This document shows positions 41,450 through 50,791 of a stretch of DNA of 64,000 nucleotides, piece after piece. Position 1 is the stretch's first letter. Every line of letters starts with the position of its first letter. Both the position numbers and the translations under genes were made by a program. The stretch is from NCBI GenBank assembly GCA_030430535.1, contig JAUIKY010000006.1:1-64000 (forward strand). The letters run 5' to 3'. The stretch is from Bacteroidia bacterium (lineage in GTDB: Bacteria > Bacteroidota > Bacteroidia > Flavobacteriales > Flavobacteriaceae). The notes under the pieces were generated by a model. The model searched no databases, was not told where the DNA came from, and worked only from the letters and a program-made list of their open reading frames with translations.

Positions 41450-43324
41450 ATGTTTAATGAAGTGTATGATGTAGTTGTGGTTGGTGCGGGGCACGCGGGA
41501 AGTGAAGCTGCCGCTGCCGCTGCCACTATGGGAAGCAAAACCTTGTTGGTTACCATGAATTTGCAGAACATTGCCCAGATGTCGTGTAACCCTGCTATGG
41601 GAGGTATTGCTAAGGGGCAAATAGTTCGTGAAATAGATGCTTTGGGAGGCTATAGTGGTATCGTTTCAGATACTTCGGCCATACAGTTTAAAATGCTTAA
41701 CAAATCCAAAGGGCCAGCTATGTGGAGTCCGAGGGTGCAGAGCGATAGAATGCGTTTTGCTGAAGATTGGAGAATGCTTTTGGAACAAACCCCGAATCTT
41801 GATTTTTATCAGGAAATGGTTTCTGGGCTTTTGATTGAAGGTGATAAGGTTGTTGGAGTAAAGACTTCTTTAGGGATAGAAATCAAAGCTAAAACCGTGG
41901 TGCTGACTAACGGTACTTTTTTAAATGGATTGATTCATATTGGTGATAAAAATTTTGGTGGTGGTAGAGCAGGTGAAAAAGCGGCCACTGGAATTACTGA
42001 ACAGTTAGTGGATTTAGGTTTTGATTCCGGAAGAATGAAAACAGGAACACCGCCGCGTGTGGATGGTAGAAGTTTGGATTATTCAAAAATGACCGAGCAA
42101 CCGGGTGACGATAATCCTGAAAAGTTCTCTTATCTAGATGTCACTAAACCATTGGAAAAACAACGTTCTTGTTATATGACTTACACCAGCAATTTGGTTC
42201 ATGATTTATTGCGTGAAGGTTTTGACAGGTCGCCTATGTTTAATGGGAGAATTAAAAGTTTAGGGCCGCGTTATTGTCCTTCTATTGAAGATAAAATTAA
42301 TCGATTTGCTGATAAGGACAGGCATCAATTGTTTATTGAGCCAGAAGGTTGGAATACGGTTGAAGTTTATGTAAATGGGTTTTCAACGTCACTGCCAGAG
42401 GATGTTCAATTTAAAGCATTGCGTTCCGTAAAAGGTTTTGAAAATGTTAAGTTTTTTAGACCTGGGTATGCCATAGAATATGATTATTTTCCACCAACAC
42501 AATTAAAGCACACTTTAGAAACAAAGTTGATTGATGGTTTGTATTTCGCAGGGCAGATTAATGGAACGACTGGTTATGAAGAAGCGGCATCGCAAGGATT
42601 GATGGCAGGAATCAATGCGAGTTTAAAAGTTCAGGAAAAGGATGCGTTTACGCTAAAAAGAGATGAGGCCTACATTGGTGTGTTGATTGATGATTTGATC
42701 ACAAAAGGTACTGAGGAACCATATAGAATGTTTACCTCTCGAGCGGAATACAGAACACTTTTAAGGCAAGATAATGCCGATTTAAGATTAACACCTAAAG
42801 GATATGAAATCGGTTTGGCTTCCGAAAAGCGATTAAAGCGAATGGAAGAGAAGCATGAAGCGGCTGAAAAATTTGTGGATTTTTTCCAAAATTTAAGTGT
42901 GAAACCTGAAGAGATAAATCCGATTCTCAAGAGTAAAGATTCTGCTGCTCCGGTAAAACAATCGGGAAAGCTTTTTAAAATATTTGCACGACCCAACATC
43001 GAAATGAATGATGTTCGAAAAGTGGAGGCCGTTGAAGCTTATATCCAAGACAATAATTTGGATCGGGAGATTATCGAGCAGACCGAGATTCAAGTAAAAT
43101 ATTCTGGATATATCGCTAAGGAAAAAAACAATGCCGATAAATTGAGTCGTTTGGAATATGTAAAAATCCCGGAGAATTTTGACTATTCACAAATCAAATC
43201 GATGAGCTTTGAAGCACGTGAAAAGTTGAAAAAAATTCAACCCACAACGGTTTCCCAAGCCTCGAGAATTAGTGGCGTATCACCAAACGATATTTCTGTT
43301 CTATTAGTTTATATGGGGCGATAA
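41450..43324 (+). CDS. mnmG: tRNA uridine-5-carboxymethylaminomethyl modification enzyme MnmG
   Basis: MnmG (GidA) is the FAD-containing partner of MnmE in making cmnm5U34 in tRNA; 624 residues, the standard length. The FAD-binding N-terminus is VVVVGAGHAGSEAAAAAA, followed by NLQNIAQMSCNPAMGGIAKG, MKTGTPPRVDGRSLDY, and the C-terminal insertion and helical domain ending RISGVSPNDISVLLVYM. MnmE is not in the window. Two parS-like sites bracket the gene, matching the frequent placement of gidA near the replication origin in bacteria. Confidence 0.97.
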   Translation: MFNEVYDVVVVGAGHAGSEAAAAAATMGSKTLLVTMNLQNIAQMSCNPAMGGIAKGQIVREIDALGGYSGIVSDTSAIQFKMLNKSKGPAMWSPRVQSDRMRFAEDWRMLLEQTPNLDFYQEMVSGLLIEGDKVVGVKTSLGIEIKAKTVVLTNGTFLNGLIHIGDKNFGGGRAGEKAATGITEQLVDLGFDSGRMKTGTPPRVDGRSLDYSKMTEQPGDDNPEKFSYLDVTKPLEKQRSCYMTYTSNLVHDLLREGFDRSPMFNGRIKSLGPRYCPSIEDKINRFADKDRHQLFIEPEGWNTVEVYVNGFSTSLPEDVQFKALRSVKGFENVKFFRPGYAIEYDYFPPTQLKHTLETKLIDGLYFAGQINGTTGYEEAASQGLMAGINASLKVQEKDAFTLKRDEAYIGVLIDDLITKGTEEPYRMFTSRAEYRTLLRQDNADLRLTPKGYEIGLASEKRLKRMEEKHEAAEKFVDFFQNLSVKPEEINPILKSKDSAAPVKQSGKLFKIFARPNIEMNDVRKVEAVEAYIQDNNLDREIIEQTEIQVKYSGYIAKEKNNADKLSRLEYVKIPENFDYSQIKSMSFEAREKLKKIQPTTVSQASRISGVSPNDISVLLVYMGR

Positions 43325-43341
43325 AACTTAAAATTCAAACA

Positions 43342-43357
43342 CGTTCCACGTGGAACA
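43342..43357. promoter_or_regulatory. Second parS-like palindrome after mnmG
   Basis: CGTTCCACGTGGAACA matches the parS consensus at 15 of 16 positions and differs from the site at 41412 only in the first base. It lies 18 bases after the mnmG stop codon. Confidence 0.75.
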
Positions 43358-43454
43358 TCAAAAAAGTAAGCAGTGTTCAGTTGGCAGCAAACAGTAATTT
43401 ATCGTTCTTGCAAAAGCAGAATTTTAATTATTGGTATAATATATTCGTAAATTC

Positions 43455-43577
43455 GTGGCAAACAAAAGCAACCAAAAACTTTATTTAAACTTAAAAGATC
43501 ATTCCGTTTCTGGAGAAGGTTTTCAATTGTTGGAAAATAAAAATCACGAGTTGCTTACTAATCGAAATCGAAACTAA
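43455..43577 (+). pseudogene. Truncated copy of the methyltransferase 5' end
   Basis: This 41-codon frame (including stop) starts with GTG, reads LYLNLKDHSVSGEGFQLLEN and ends after a few more residues. It is clearly homologous to the start of the intact methyltransferase gene 180 bases further on (PYLNVKDHSVSGEKFKLVEN). Both copies are preceded by the same ATTCGT-AATTCGTGGC context. It is a leftover of a partial duplication or recombination, not a functional gene. Confidence 0.75.
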
Positions 43578-43632
43578 TAGAGTACACTATTCAAATCAAA
43601 ATAATTATTTCTGAATAAACATTCGTGAATTC

Positions 43633-44493
43633 GTGGCTAATAAAAATCAACAAACCCCTTACTTAAACGTAAAAGACCATTCTGTTTCTGGGGAAAAATT
43701 TAAGTTAGTAGAGAACCCGCTATTCGGGTTTTTGGAAACCCATCCAAAACCACCCCCAGAAAAATTACCAGAATATTACGAAAGCGAGGATTACATTTCG
43801 CACACCGATTCCAAGCGAAACCTTTTTGAAAAGGCGTATCATTTAGTCCGTTCCTTTTCGTTAAAAAGCAAATTAATTTTAATCAATCGGTTTTCCGAAA
43901 ATGAAAAAACGCTTTTAGATTTTGGTTGCGGAACGGGCGATTTTTTACAAACCGCTCAAAATAATAATTGGAAGGTTTTTGGAATTGAACCTAACGAACA
44001 GGCTAGGGGCATAGCTAATAAAAAAACAAATGATTCTGTTTTTGAAGCCGATCACCTTTCAAAATTTAAGGAACACAGCTTTGATGTGATTACCCTTTGG
44101 CATGTTTTGGAACACTTGCCAAACTTGGAAGAAGATTTGTCTTTTTTTAAAAAACTATTAAAACCAAATGGGACTTTGATTATTGCGGTTCCAAATTATA
44201 AAAGCTACGATGCTAAATATTACAAAAACTTCTGGGCTGCTTACGATGTGCCAAGGCATCTATGGCATTTTGATAGAAACTCTATTTCAAAGTTAATGCA
44301 AAATGTTTCGATGCAAGTTGTAAAAACAAAACCCATGTGGTTTGATGCTTTTTATGTGAGCCTACTTTCAGAAAAATATAAAACCGGAAAAATGAATCCT
44401 ATTAAAGGATTTTGTATTGGATGTATTTCAAATATTAAAGCGCTATTCACAAAAGAGGCTTCTTCTTTAATTTTTTTGATAAAAAACAGTTAA
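43633..44493 (+). CDS. Class I SAM-dependent methyltransferase
   Basis: A 286-residue methyltransferase. The SAM-binding motif I is TLLDFGCGTGDFLQTA, the acidic motif II is VFGIEPNEQARGIA, and LWHVLEHLPNLEEDLSFFKKLLKPNGTLIIAVPN in parts is the rest of the Methyltransf_11/23 core. The start is GTG at 43633, within a repeated ATTCGTGAATTCGTGG context; no ATG lies nearby. An N-terminal segment before the core (YYESEDYISHTDSKRNLFEK) is typical of a flavobacterial group. The substrate is unknown. A truncated copy of its 5' end lies just upstream. Confidence 0.88.
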   Translation: MANKNQQTPYLNVKDHSVSGEKFKLVENPLFGFLETHPKPPPEKLPEYYESEDYISHTDSKRNLFEKAYHLVRSFSLKSKLILINRFSENEKTLLDFGCGTGDFLQTAQNNNWKVFGIEPNEQARGIANKKTNDSVFEADHLSKFKEHSFDVITLWHVLEHLPNLEEDLSFFKKLLKPNGTLIIAVPNYKSYDAKYYKNFWAAYDVPRHLWHFDRNSISKLMQNVSMQVVKTKPMWFDAFYVSLLSEKYKTGKMNPIKGFCIGCISNIKALFTKEASSLIFLIKNS

Positions 44494-44516
44494 AACTATT
44501 ATATCTAACAGTAAAT

Positions 44517-44580
44517 AGGCGATTGTTGCCCAAAATAGGCCGTTACCTTGGTTTTTTTAAAAACGGCCTTAAATCGCCTT
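44517..44580. other. Nested hairpin after the methyltransferase gene
   Basis: Outer arms AGGCGATT (44517-44524) and AATCGCCT (44572-44579) enclose inner arms GGCCGTT (44538-44544) and AACGGCC (44562-44568). A run of T lies in the loop, so it is not a classical terminator. It could be a structured leader of the OmpH-like gene, a 3'-end structure or a repeat. Confidence 0.55.
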
Positions 44581-44690
44581 ATTTAGCTTTGTTTTTTATA
44601 AGTAATATTTATTAAAATTCAACCAAACTATAATCGTTGATTATTTGTTAAATTCAAAATAATTCAACTAAACTTTATGCTTTACTTTGT

Positions 44691-44698
44691 TACATTTG
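44691..44698 (+). promoter_or_regulatory. Candidate -7 element TACATTTG
   Basis: It matches TAnnTTTG, 47 bases before the OmpH-like gene. The same TTACATTTGTG string occurs upstream of pgk. Confidence 0.5.
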
Positions 44699-44745
44699 TG
44701 CGGATTAAAAACAACAACCTAAATTAGAATTAACAATAAGAAACA

Positions 44746-45267
44746 ATGAAAAATTTTTTTTATGTATTATTGGCCATGATGGTTTTAGCATCTTGCCAAA
44801 AGCCAAACAAAATTGGTTTTATTGATAACGGTACCGTAATTAACGATTATCAAGAAAAAAAAGATATTGAAGCTAAATTTCAAGAAAAGGAAGAAAAATT
44901 TAGAAAGAAGGCCGATAGTATAGGTAGAGCTTTTCAGGCAGAGGTACAAGTTACACAAAAAGAAGCGCAACGTGCTTCCCAAAAAAAGCAACAAGAGTTA
45001 ATGGGTGGTTTGCAACAAAAGCAGCAACAGCTACAACAACAAATGCAAGCAGAACAACAGCAGTTAACTCAAGAGTTTCAAACAGAAATAGATTCTGCTA
45101 TTGTAAAGGTAAAAGACTTTGTTAAGGAATACGGAAAGAAAAACGGTTACAATTACATTTTAGGAACCAGTGATGCCGCAGCTACGGTTCTTTACGGTGA
45201 AGAGCAACACGATTTAACACAAACTATTTTGGAAGCATTGAATGCTGGCTACAAAAAGGCGGAATAG
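44746..45267 (+). CDS. OmpH/Skp-like lipoprotein
   Basis: A 173-residue lipoprotein (lipobox LASC, Cys17) of the OmpH/Skp family of periplasmic chaperones for outer-membrane proteins. The N-terminal strand KIGFIDNGTVINDYQEKKDIEAKF is typical, followed by a long Gln/Glu/Lys coiled coil (QKKQQELMGGLQQKQQQLQQ in part), and a C-terminal return strand YNYILGTSDAAATVLYGEE. Unlike soluble Skp, it has a lipid anchor, as is usual for some Bacteroidota members. It is monocistronic, with a strong terminator after it. Confidence 0.9.
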   Translation: MKNFFYVLLAMMVLASCQKPNKIGFIDNGTVINDYQEKKDIEAKFQEKEEKFRKKADSIGRAFQAEVQVTQKEAQRASQKKQQELMGGLQQKQQQLQQQMQAEQQQLTQEFQTEIDSAIVKVKDFVKEYGKKNGYNYILGTSDAAATVLYGEEQHDLTQTILEALNAGYKKAE

Positions 45268-45290
45268 TTTAAAGTAATATAAAATATAAG

Positions 45291-45328
45291 AAAAACCCTG
45301 TTAAAAACAATTTTAACAGGGTTTTTTT
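45291..45328. terminator. Strong terminator between convergent genes
   Basis: Perfect 16-base arms AAAAACCCTGTTAAAA and TTTTAACAGGGTTTTT enclose a four-base loop, with further T after. It serves the OmpH-like gene and probably also holB from the other side. Confidence 0.9.
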
Positions 45329-46481
45329 ATTGTTCTTTTTTATGAAGCAACCGTGTCAATTTAATGGATAAATCGGTGAGGATAATTTTCGAGTTTCCGT
45401 TGCGTTCAATGTGGTAAATGGCATCCTGGAGCTCGTCGCTAATTTCCATAATGTTGTTGCCGTGAACAAAAGGGGCAAAATTTTCAAGTTTGAACTTTTC
45501 GGTCTTCGGTTCTAAAAACACCAAATCGGTGGCGTTGTAATTTAAAAGCAGGGCTTGCCTGAAAAAGTCTAAACAAAAATTAAGGAACTGCTTTTGGGTT
45601 TCGCGGCCGGTTTTGGCGATATCTTCACTCCACGAAATTAAATCGTGAATGGCTGCTTTATTGCCTTTGGCTTTAAATGCACTGCGAATCCAGAAAATAA
45701 ACCAGGTTTCAAACTGAGTGTCTTCAGAATCATGATACACCAAATCGCAGGCTTTGTTGTAATTACCGTTAGATTGGTGGGCGATTTTAGTGGCCGTGGC
45801 ATCGTCCAAATTATATTCCTTGATTAAGGCTTCTTTTATCACGTTTTCGGCCAATGGCGGAAAACGCAGTATTTGGCAACGCGAACGGATGGTATTTATA
45901 ATCTGCTCTTCGTCTTCAGCAATCAGTAAAAAAATCGTTTTGCTGGGTGGCTCTTCAATCAGTTTTAAAAGCTTGTTGGCGCACTGGGTGTTCATTTTTT
46001 CGGCCATCCAAATCAGCATCACTTTGTAGCCGCCTTCGTAAGATTTCAGCGCAAGCGATTTTACAATTTCACCGGCTTCCTCAACACTTATCAGCCCTTG
46101 TTTGTTATCCACGCCAAGCAGTTTGTACCAATCGAACAAGTTGCCGTAGGGCTGCTGTTGTAAAAGTTGTCGCCATTCTTCCAAATAAAAACTGGAAACG
46201 GGTTTACTTTTCACCTTGTCGCTGGTGGTTACCGGAAAGGCAAAATGCAAATCGGGGTGCGAAAAGGTTTTGAATTTTAGGTTGCAGGCTTCGTTGCCCG
46301 TATTGTTCTCGCCGTTGGTGTTGGCGCACAAAATGTACTGCGCGTAGGCGAGTGCCATGGGCAATGTGCCCGTGCCTTCTTTGCCAATAAACAATTGGGC
46401 ATGTGGAATACGTCCGTTATCAACACTTTTGGTTAAGTGGTTTTTTATGTGGGTTTGGCCTAAAACGTTCTTAAAAAGCAT
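45327..46481 (-). CDS. holB: DNA polymerase III subunit delta'
   Basis: A clamp-loader subunit of the AAA+ type, 384 residues. The start is MLFKNVLGQTHIKNHLTKSV, a standard delta' opening. The Walker-A-like loop reads FIGKEGTGTLPMALAYAQ, so the usual GKT/S lysine-threonine is not present, which is normal for the inactive delta' subunit. AEKMNTQCANKLLKLIEEPP and TIRSRCQILRFPPL are hallmark blocks (the SRC motif is the arginine-finger region). The gene faces pgk divergently. Confidence 0.93.
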   Translation of the reverse strand: MLFKNVLGQTHIKNHLTKSVDNGRIPHAQLFIGKEGTGTLPMALAYAQYILCANTNGENNTGNEACNLKFKTFSHPDLHFAFPVTTSDKVKSKPVSSFYLEEWRQLLQQQPYGNLFDWYKLLGVDNKQGLISVEEAGEIVKSLALKSYEGGYKVMLIWMAEKMNTQCANKLLKLIEEPPSKTIFLLIAEDEEQIINTIRSRCQILRFPPLAENVIKEALIKEYNLDDATATKIAHQSNGNYNKACDLVYHDSEDTQFETWFIFWIRSAFKAKGNKAAIHDLISWSEDIAKTGRETQKQFLNFCLDFFRQALLLNYNATDLVFLEPKTEKFKLENFAPFVHGNNIMEISDELQDAIYHIERNGNSKIILTDLSIKLTRLLHKKEQ

Positions 46482-46621
46482 AAGGCAAAAGTAAGCGAAT
46501 TTTAATAATTAAAGAACTTTGGAAATACCCATTGCAACCGAAAAACCTTCCTTTTTTAAAAAACTTTGCATTCTACATCGTTTTCGTTAAAAAACACATT
46601 TTATATAGCTTTTTAATTACT

Positions 46622-46629
46622 TACATTTG
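46622..46629 (+). promoter_or_regulatory. Candidate -7 element TACATTTG
   Basis: It matches TAnnTTTG, 36 bases before the pgk start codon, in the 184-base divergent gap with holB. Confidence 0.5.
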
Positions 46630-46665
46630 TGAATCAATTACTTAAAAAAGACAAAAATTTTATAC

Positions 46666-47853
46666 ATGAAGACGCTAAACGATTTTAATTTTGAGAATAA
46701 AAAAGCACTGATCCGCGTAGATTTCAACGTGCCATTGAATGAAAAATTTGAAGTAACCGATGCTACCCGAATTGTATCGGCAAAGCCCACTATCATTAAG
46801 ATTTTGGAAGATGGCGGAAGCTGTGTTTTAATGTCTCACTTAGGAAGACCGAAAGGCGTTCAAGACGAATTTTCATTACGTCACATTGTTGGAAAAGTAG
46901 AAGACGTTTTAGACGTTGAAGTAAAATTTGTTGATGCCTGTGTTGGTGAAAAAGCAGAAGCAGCCGTGGCCAATTTAGAGCCCGGACAAATTTTGTTGTT
47001 GGAAAACTTGCGTTTCCACAGTGAAGAAACTGCCGGTGATGAAAATTTTGCCAAGCAACTTTCAAAATTAGGCGATATTTATGTTAACGATGCTTTTGGT
47101 ACGGCACACAGAGCACATGCGTCAACCACTATCGTTGCTCAATTTTTTGAAGGAAAAAAATGTTTCGGAAGCCTTTTGGCTCAAGAAATTGAGAGTATTA
47201 AAAAAGTAATGGAAACGGGTGAAAAACCAGTGTTGGCCATTCTTGGCGGGGCAAAGGTGTCTTCAAAAATCACCATTATCGAAAACATTTTAGATAAGGT
47301 GGACCACTTGATTATTGGCGGCGGTATGGCGTTTACATTCGTTAAGGCTAAAGGCGGAAAAATAGGAAATTCTATTTGCGAAGATGATAAAATGGGATTG
47401 GCCTTAGAAATTTTAAAGCATGCCGAAGAGAAAAACGTAAAAGTTTATATTCCTGTTGATACTGTTGCGGCCGACGCTTTTAGTAATGATGCCAACACAC
47501 AAATTGTTGACATTACAGCTATTCCAGATGGATGGGAAGGTGTTGACGCCGGACCAAAATCAGTTGAAATATTTAATGATGCCGTAATGAAATCGAAAAC
47601 CATTCTTTGGAATGGGCCTTTAGGCGTTTTTGAGATGGAAAACTTTGCGAAATCTACCATAGCCTTAGGTAATGCTATTGCTGCAGCGACCAAAAACGGA
47701 GCCTTTTCACTTGTTGGTGGGGGCGACTCTGTAGCGGCTGTAAAACAATTTGGTTTCGAGGACAAAGTAAGTTATGTAAGTACAGGTGGCGGTGCCATGT
47801 TGGAAAGTTTAGAAGGAAAAACGCTTCCTGGAATAGCCGCTATTTTGGAATAA
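46666..47853 (+). CDS. pgk: Phosphoglycerate kinase
   Basis: The glycolytic enzyme that transfers phosphate from 1,3-bisphosphoglycerate to ADP; 395 residues, the usual length. The family blocks are all present: [59 protein letters not shown] and the C-terminal [20 protein letters not shown]. It is monocistronic as far as can be seen, with its own promoter. Confidence 0.98.
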   Translation: MKTLNDFNFENKKALIRVDFNVPLNEKFEVTDATRIVSAKPTIIKILEDGGSCVLMSHLGRPKGVQDEFSLRHIVGKVEDVLDVEVKFVDACVGEKAEAAVANLEPGQILLLENLRFHSEETAGDENFAKQLSKLGDIYVNDAFGTAHRAHASTTIVAQFFEGKKCFGSLLAQEIESIKKVMETGEKPVLAILGGAKVSSKITIIENILDKVDHLIIGGGMAFTFVKAKGGKIGNSICEDDKMGLALEILKHAEEKNVKVYIPVDTVAADAFSNDANTQIVDITAIPDGWEGVDAGPKSVEIFNDAVMKSKTILWNGPLGVFEMENFAKSTIALGNAIAAATKNGAFSLVGGGDSVAAVKQFGFEDKVSYVSTGGGAMLESLEGKTLPGIAAILE

Positions 47854-47929
47854 AAACATTTTAGTTTTTAATTTCACTGAAAAAACACGAATTTAGCCAT
47901 ATTATCGTTCAATAAACAGAATAGATTAT

Positions 47930-49519
47930 ATGGCTTTTCGTTTTTTTATAACTTTCCTAGTTTTTAACGCATTAACCGCTTTTTCGCAGGTTAAAGATTC
48001 TGTTTCCCTACAGGCCAATAAAACAATCGATACCGTTTTGGCCCAAACCAAAAAATTTTCAAAAGATTCCATAATTGATGGACGCTCAAAAACCGTTAAA
48101 GTCATCAAAGCGGAGCCCGATAGCTTGGATATTAAAAACCTAAAGGACAACGAGCTGGCTTTGGAATTGGACAAAAAGTGGCTTGAAGAACTATACAGCA
48201 ACGCCTTGTTCGACACCATTTATAAATCGGTAACCGAGTTGACTTTTGAAGAAGTTGATTATCCCGAACTGCCTACCGACACCCTAAAAGCACGATTAAA
48301 GGAACTCGATGCACGTACACCATTTAATGTGGAATATAATCCGTCTTTAGAGAGTGTTATCAAATCGTACTTAAAGCACAGGCGCGAGCAACTTCAAAAC
48401 TTAATCACTTTAAGTGCATTTTATTTCCCCATGTTCGAACGCGAATTAGATCTTTACGATATTCCTTTAGAAGTGAAATACTTGGCCATTGTTGAGTCGG
48501 CTTTAAAACCGCGTGCCAAATCTAGGGTTGGGGCTACGGGCTTGTGGCAATTTATGTTCACCACAGGAAAAATGTACGGTTTGGACGTAAGCAGTTATGT
48601 TGATGAGCGCAGCGATCCCATAAAATCGACCGAAGCGGCCGCAAAATATTTGGCCAAACTATACGAAATATTTGGCGATTGGGATTTGGCCTTGGCGGCA
48701 TACAATTCGGGTCCGGGCAACGTCACTAAAGCGATTCGACGTTCTGGAGGTTATAAAAATTATTGGAATATCCGTCATAATTTACCACGCGAGACCGCAG
48801 GCTATTTACCAGCGTTTTTAGCCAATATGTATATTTTTGAGTATGCCGAACAGCATGGTTTCAAAAAGTATAAGCCCGAAATGGCCTATTTTGAAACGGA
48901 TACCGTAAGGGTAAAACAAATGATTACACTCGACCAAGTTTCGGAAGTTACCGGAACGCCCATTGAAGAACTTCAGTTTTTAAATCCTTCGTACAAACTG
49001 GATATCATTCCATTTATTAAAGATGAAAACTACACTTTAAGGCTGCCGCGCGATGTTATTGGCGCTTTTGTAGCCAACGAAGATACTATTTATGCTTATG
49101 CGAAAGCAGAATTCGATAAGCGGGAAAAACCCATGCCGCAGCTTATTGAAGCCAACCAGAGTGTTAGGTATCGCGTAAAATCGGGGGATTATCTTGGGAA
49201 GATTTCCCGAATGTACGGCGTTAGGGTAAGCGATATAAAACGCTGGAATGGCCTGCGTAGCAATAACCTAAAAATAGGTCAGAGATTAACCATTTTTCCA
49301 CGAAAGCCCAATATTTCTGCTACTCCCCCCAAAGTGGTTGCTAAAAAACCAAAGCCTATTTCTGGAGATGTGTTAACCTATACCGTGCAGTCTGGAGACT
49401 CACTATGGAGCATTTCCCAAAAATTTCCCGGAGTTTCTGTTCAAAATATTAAAGATTGGAACGGTATTAGCGGTAATAAACTAAAACCGGGAATGAAACT
49501 TAAAATATCCAAAGGCTAA
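47930..49519 (+). CDS. LysM-containing lytic transglycosylase (MltD-like)
   Basis: A 529-residue exported murein lytic transglycosylase. A signal peptide (FFITFLVFNALTAFSQ) precedes a spacer, an SLT domain with the catalytic Glu in KYLAIVESALKPRAKS, followed by GATGLWQFM and LALAAYNSGPGNV, and two C-terminal LysM repeats (YRVKSGDYLGKISRMYGVRV and YTVQSGDSLWSISQKFPGVS) that bind peptidoglycan. This is the MltD layout without a lipobox. It is followed by a DUF4837 lipoprotein gene after 25 bases, so the two form an operon involved in cell-wall turnover. Confidence 0.93.
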   Translation: MAFRFFITFLVFNALTAFSQVKDSVSLQANKTIDTVLAQTKKFSKDSIIDGRSKTVKVIKAEPDSLDIKNLKDNELALELDKKWLEELYSNALFDTIYKSVTELTFEEVDYPELPTDTLKARLKELDARTPFNVEYNPSLESVIKSYLKHRREQLQNLITLSAFYFPMFERELDLYDIPLEVKYLAIVESALKPRAKSRVGATGLWQFMFTTGKMYGLDVSSYVDERSDPIKSTEAAAKYLAKLYEIFGDWDLALAAYNSGPGNVTKAIRRSGGYKNYWNIRHNLPRETAGYLPAFLANMYIFEYAEQHGFKKYKPEMAYFETDTVRVKQMITLDQVSEVTGTPIEELQFLNPSYKLDIIPFIKDENYTLRLPRDVIGAFVANEDTIYAYAKAEFDKREKPMPQLIEANQSVRYRVKSGDYLGKISRMYGVRVSDIKRWNGLRSNNLKIGQRLTIFPRKPNISATPPKVVAKKPKPISGDVLTYTVQSGDSLWSISQKFPGVSVQNIKDWNGISGNKLKPGMKLKISKG

Positions 49520-49544
49520 TTCCTTAAAAATTTAAATTTTAATT

Positions 49545-50525
49545 ATGCGATATATTGTCTTTTCATTAGTATGCGTGATGTTTTTCGCTTCGTGTGGCGA
49601 CAAAAAAAAATCAAAGGAGCAACGCTATATTCAAGACTCCTCGGGGGCGATTAACAATGTTTCGGTAGTTACCGAAAATGAAATATGGGATGGCCGTGTA
49701 GGCGAGGCGATTCGGGCGGTATTGGCCAAACCTATTTACGGGCTGCCACAAGACGAGCCTATGTTTACCATAAGCCAGATTCCTCCCGCCGTGTTTTCGG
49801 GATTTGTTACTAAAAACAGAACCGTTTTAATGGTAAAGTTAAATGCCGAAAAAGGTATCGATTTTTCAGAAAATGTGTACGCTAAGCCTCAAAAAGTGAT
49901 TACCGTTTCTGGGAAAACAAGGGAAGAGGTTATTGAAGTTGTAAAAGAAAACGAAGCTAAAATAATAGAAACCTTCCGGAATGCTGAAATTGCCGAAAGG
50001 CAGCGACAAATGGCTAAATCGCCACACAGTTTTGAAACCATTAAAGAAAAACTGAATCTTACTATCGGTTTCCCTTCTATTTATCGCATAGCCAAATCGG
50101 CTGAAAACTTTTTTTGGATCAGAAAAGATATTACCACAGGAACAACCAACCTTATGATTTATGAGCTGCCCTATTCGGCCATTAAAAGAAATGACAGCTT
50201 GGTAAATCAAATTATCAAAATTAGGGATTCGGTTGGCAAGCTACATATTGAAGGCGGTGTTGAAGGCTCTTATTTGGCTACAGAAGAGGCTTATACGCCT
50301 TTTCTCGGAGAAACCATTTTGGACAATAAACCTGCTCTGGAAACCAAAGGTATTTGGGAACTTAAAAATGCTTTTATGGGCGGCCCTTTTATTAATTACG
50401 CCATTGAAGATAAGATAAACAAACGCTGGGTGGTACTTGAAGGTTTTGCCTTTGCGCCTTCGGTTGATAAGCGAAATTATATGCTTGAAATGGAGGCTAT
50501 TATTAAAACCGTTAAACTGGAATAG
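49545..50525 (+). CDS. DUF4837 family lipoprotein
   Basis: A 326-residue lipoprotein (lipobox FASC, Cys17) of the Bacteroidota-specific DUF4837 group as far as I recognise it. The mature protein has ITVSGKTREEVIEVVKENE, NLTIGFPSIYRIAKSAENFFWIRKDI and a repeat-like second half with GEAIRAVLAKPIYGLPQDEPMF near the start. No catalytic motif is visible. It follows the transglycosylase closely and is likely cotranscribed, suggesting an envelope role. A strong terminator ends the unit. Confidence 0.82.
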   Translation: MRYIVFSLVCVMFFASCGDKKKSKEQRYIQDSSGAINNVSVVTENEIWDGRVGEAIRAVLAKPIYGLPQDEPMFTISQIPPAVFSGFVTKNRTVLMVKLNAEKGIDFSENVYAKPQKVITVSGKTREEVIEVVKENEAKIIETFRNAEIAERQRQMAKSPHSFETIKEKLNLTIGFPSIYRIAKSAENFFWIRKDITTGTTNLMIYELPYSAIKRNDSLVNQIIKIRDSVGKLHIEGGVEGSYLATEEAYTPFLGETILDNKPALETKGIWELKNAFMGGPFINYAIEDKINKRWVVLEGFAFAPSVDKRNYMLEMEAIIKTVKLE

Positions 50526-50542
50526 AAGAAAATGAACACCAT

Positions 50543-50585
50543 AAAAAAAGACCAACTTAATTTATTATAAGTTGGTCTTTTTTTT
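50543..50585. terminator. Strong terminator between convergent genes
   Basis: Arms AAAAAAGACCAACTTA and TAAGTTGGTCTTTTTT enclose a short AT-rich loop, with extra T after. It separates the DUF4837 gene from the convergent tatA. Confidence 0.88.
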
Positions 50586-50608
50586 AGTTTTTAAACTGCC
50601 TAAAAATT

Positions 50609-50791
50609 TTATTCTTTTTTATCGCTGTTGGCTTCGTCTTCTTTGCTGGCATCCTTAAATTCTTTAATGCCACTGCCTAATCCACGCATTAATTCCGGTA
50701 TTTTTTTACCTCCAAAAAGCAACAAAACCACAACAACAATTAATGCGATTTGCCAAGGACCTATTGCTAAAGGTAACATGTATAAGCTCAT
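50609..50791 (-). CDS. tatA: Twin-arginine translocase subunit TatA
   Basis: A 60-residue TatA/E-type protein that forms the protein-conducting part of the Tat pathway for folded proteins. It has a short N-terminal hydrophobic helix ([23 protein letters not shown], with the conserved FGG-K-PEL), an amphipathic helix ([14 protein letters not shown]) and a short polar tail. No TatC or TatB is nearby. A minus-strand TAACTTTG (50816-50809) lies just upstream and may be its -7 element. Confidence 0.92.
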   Translation of the reverse strand: MSLYMLPLAIGPWQIALIVVVVLLLFGGKKIPELMRGLGSGIKEFKDASKEDEANSDKKE

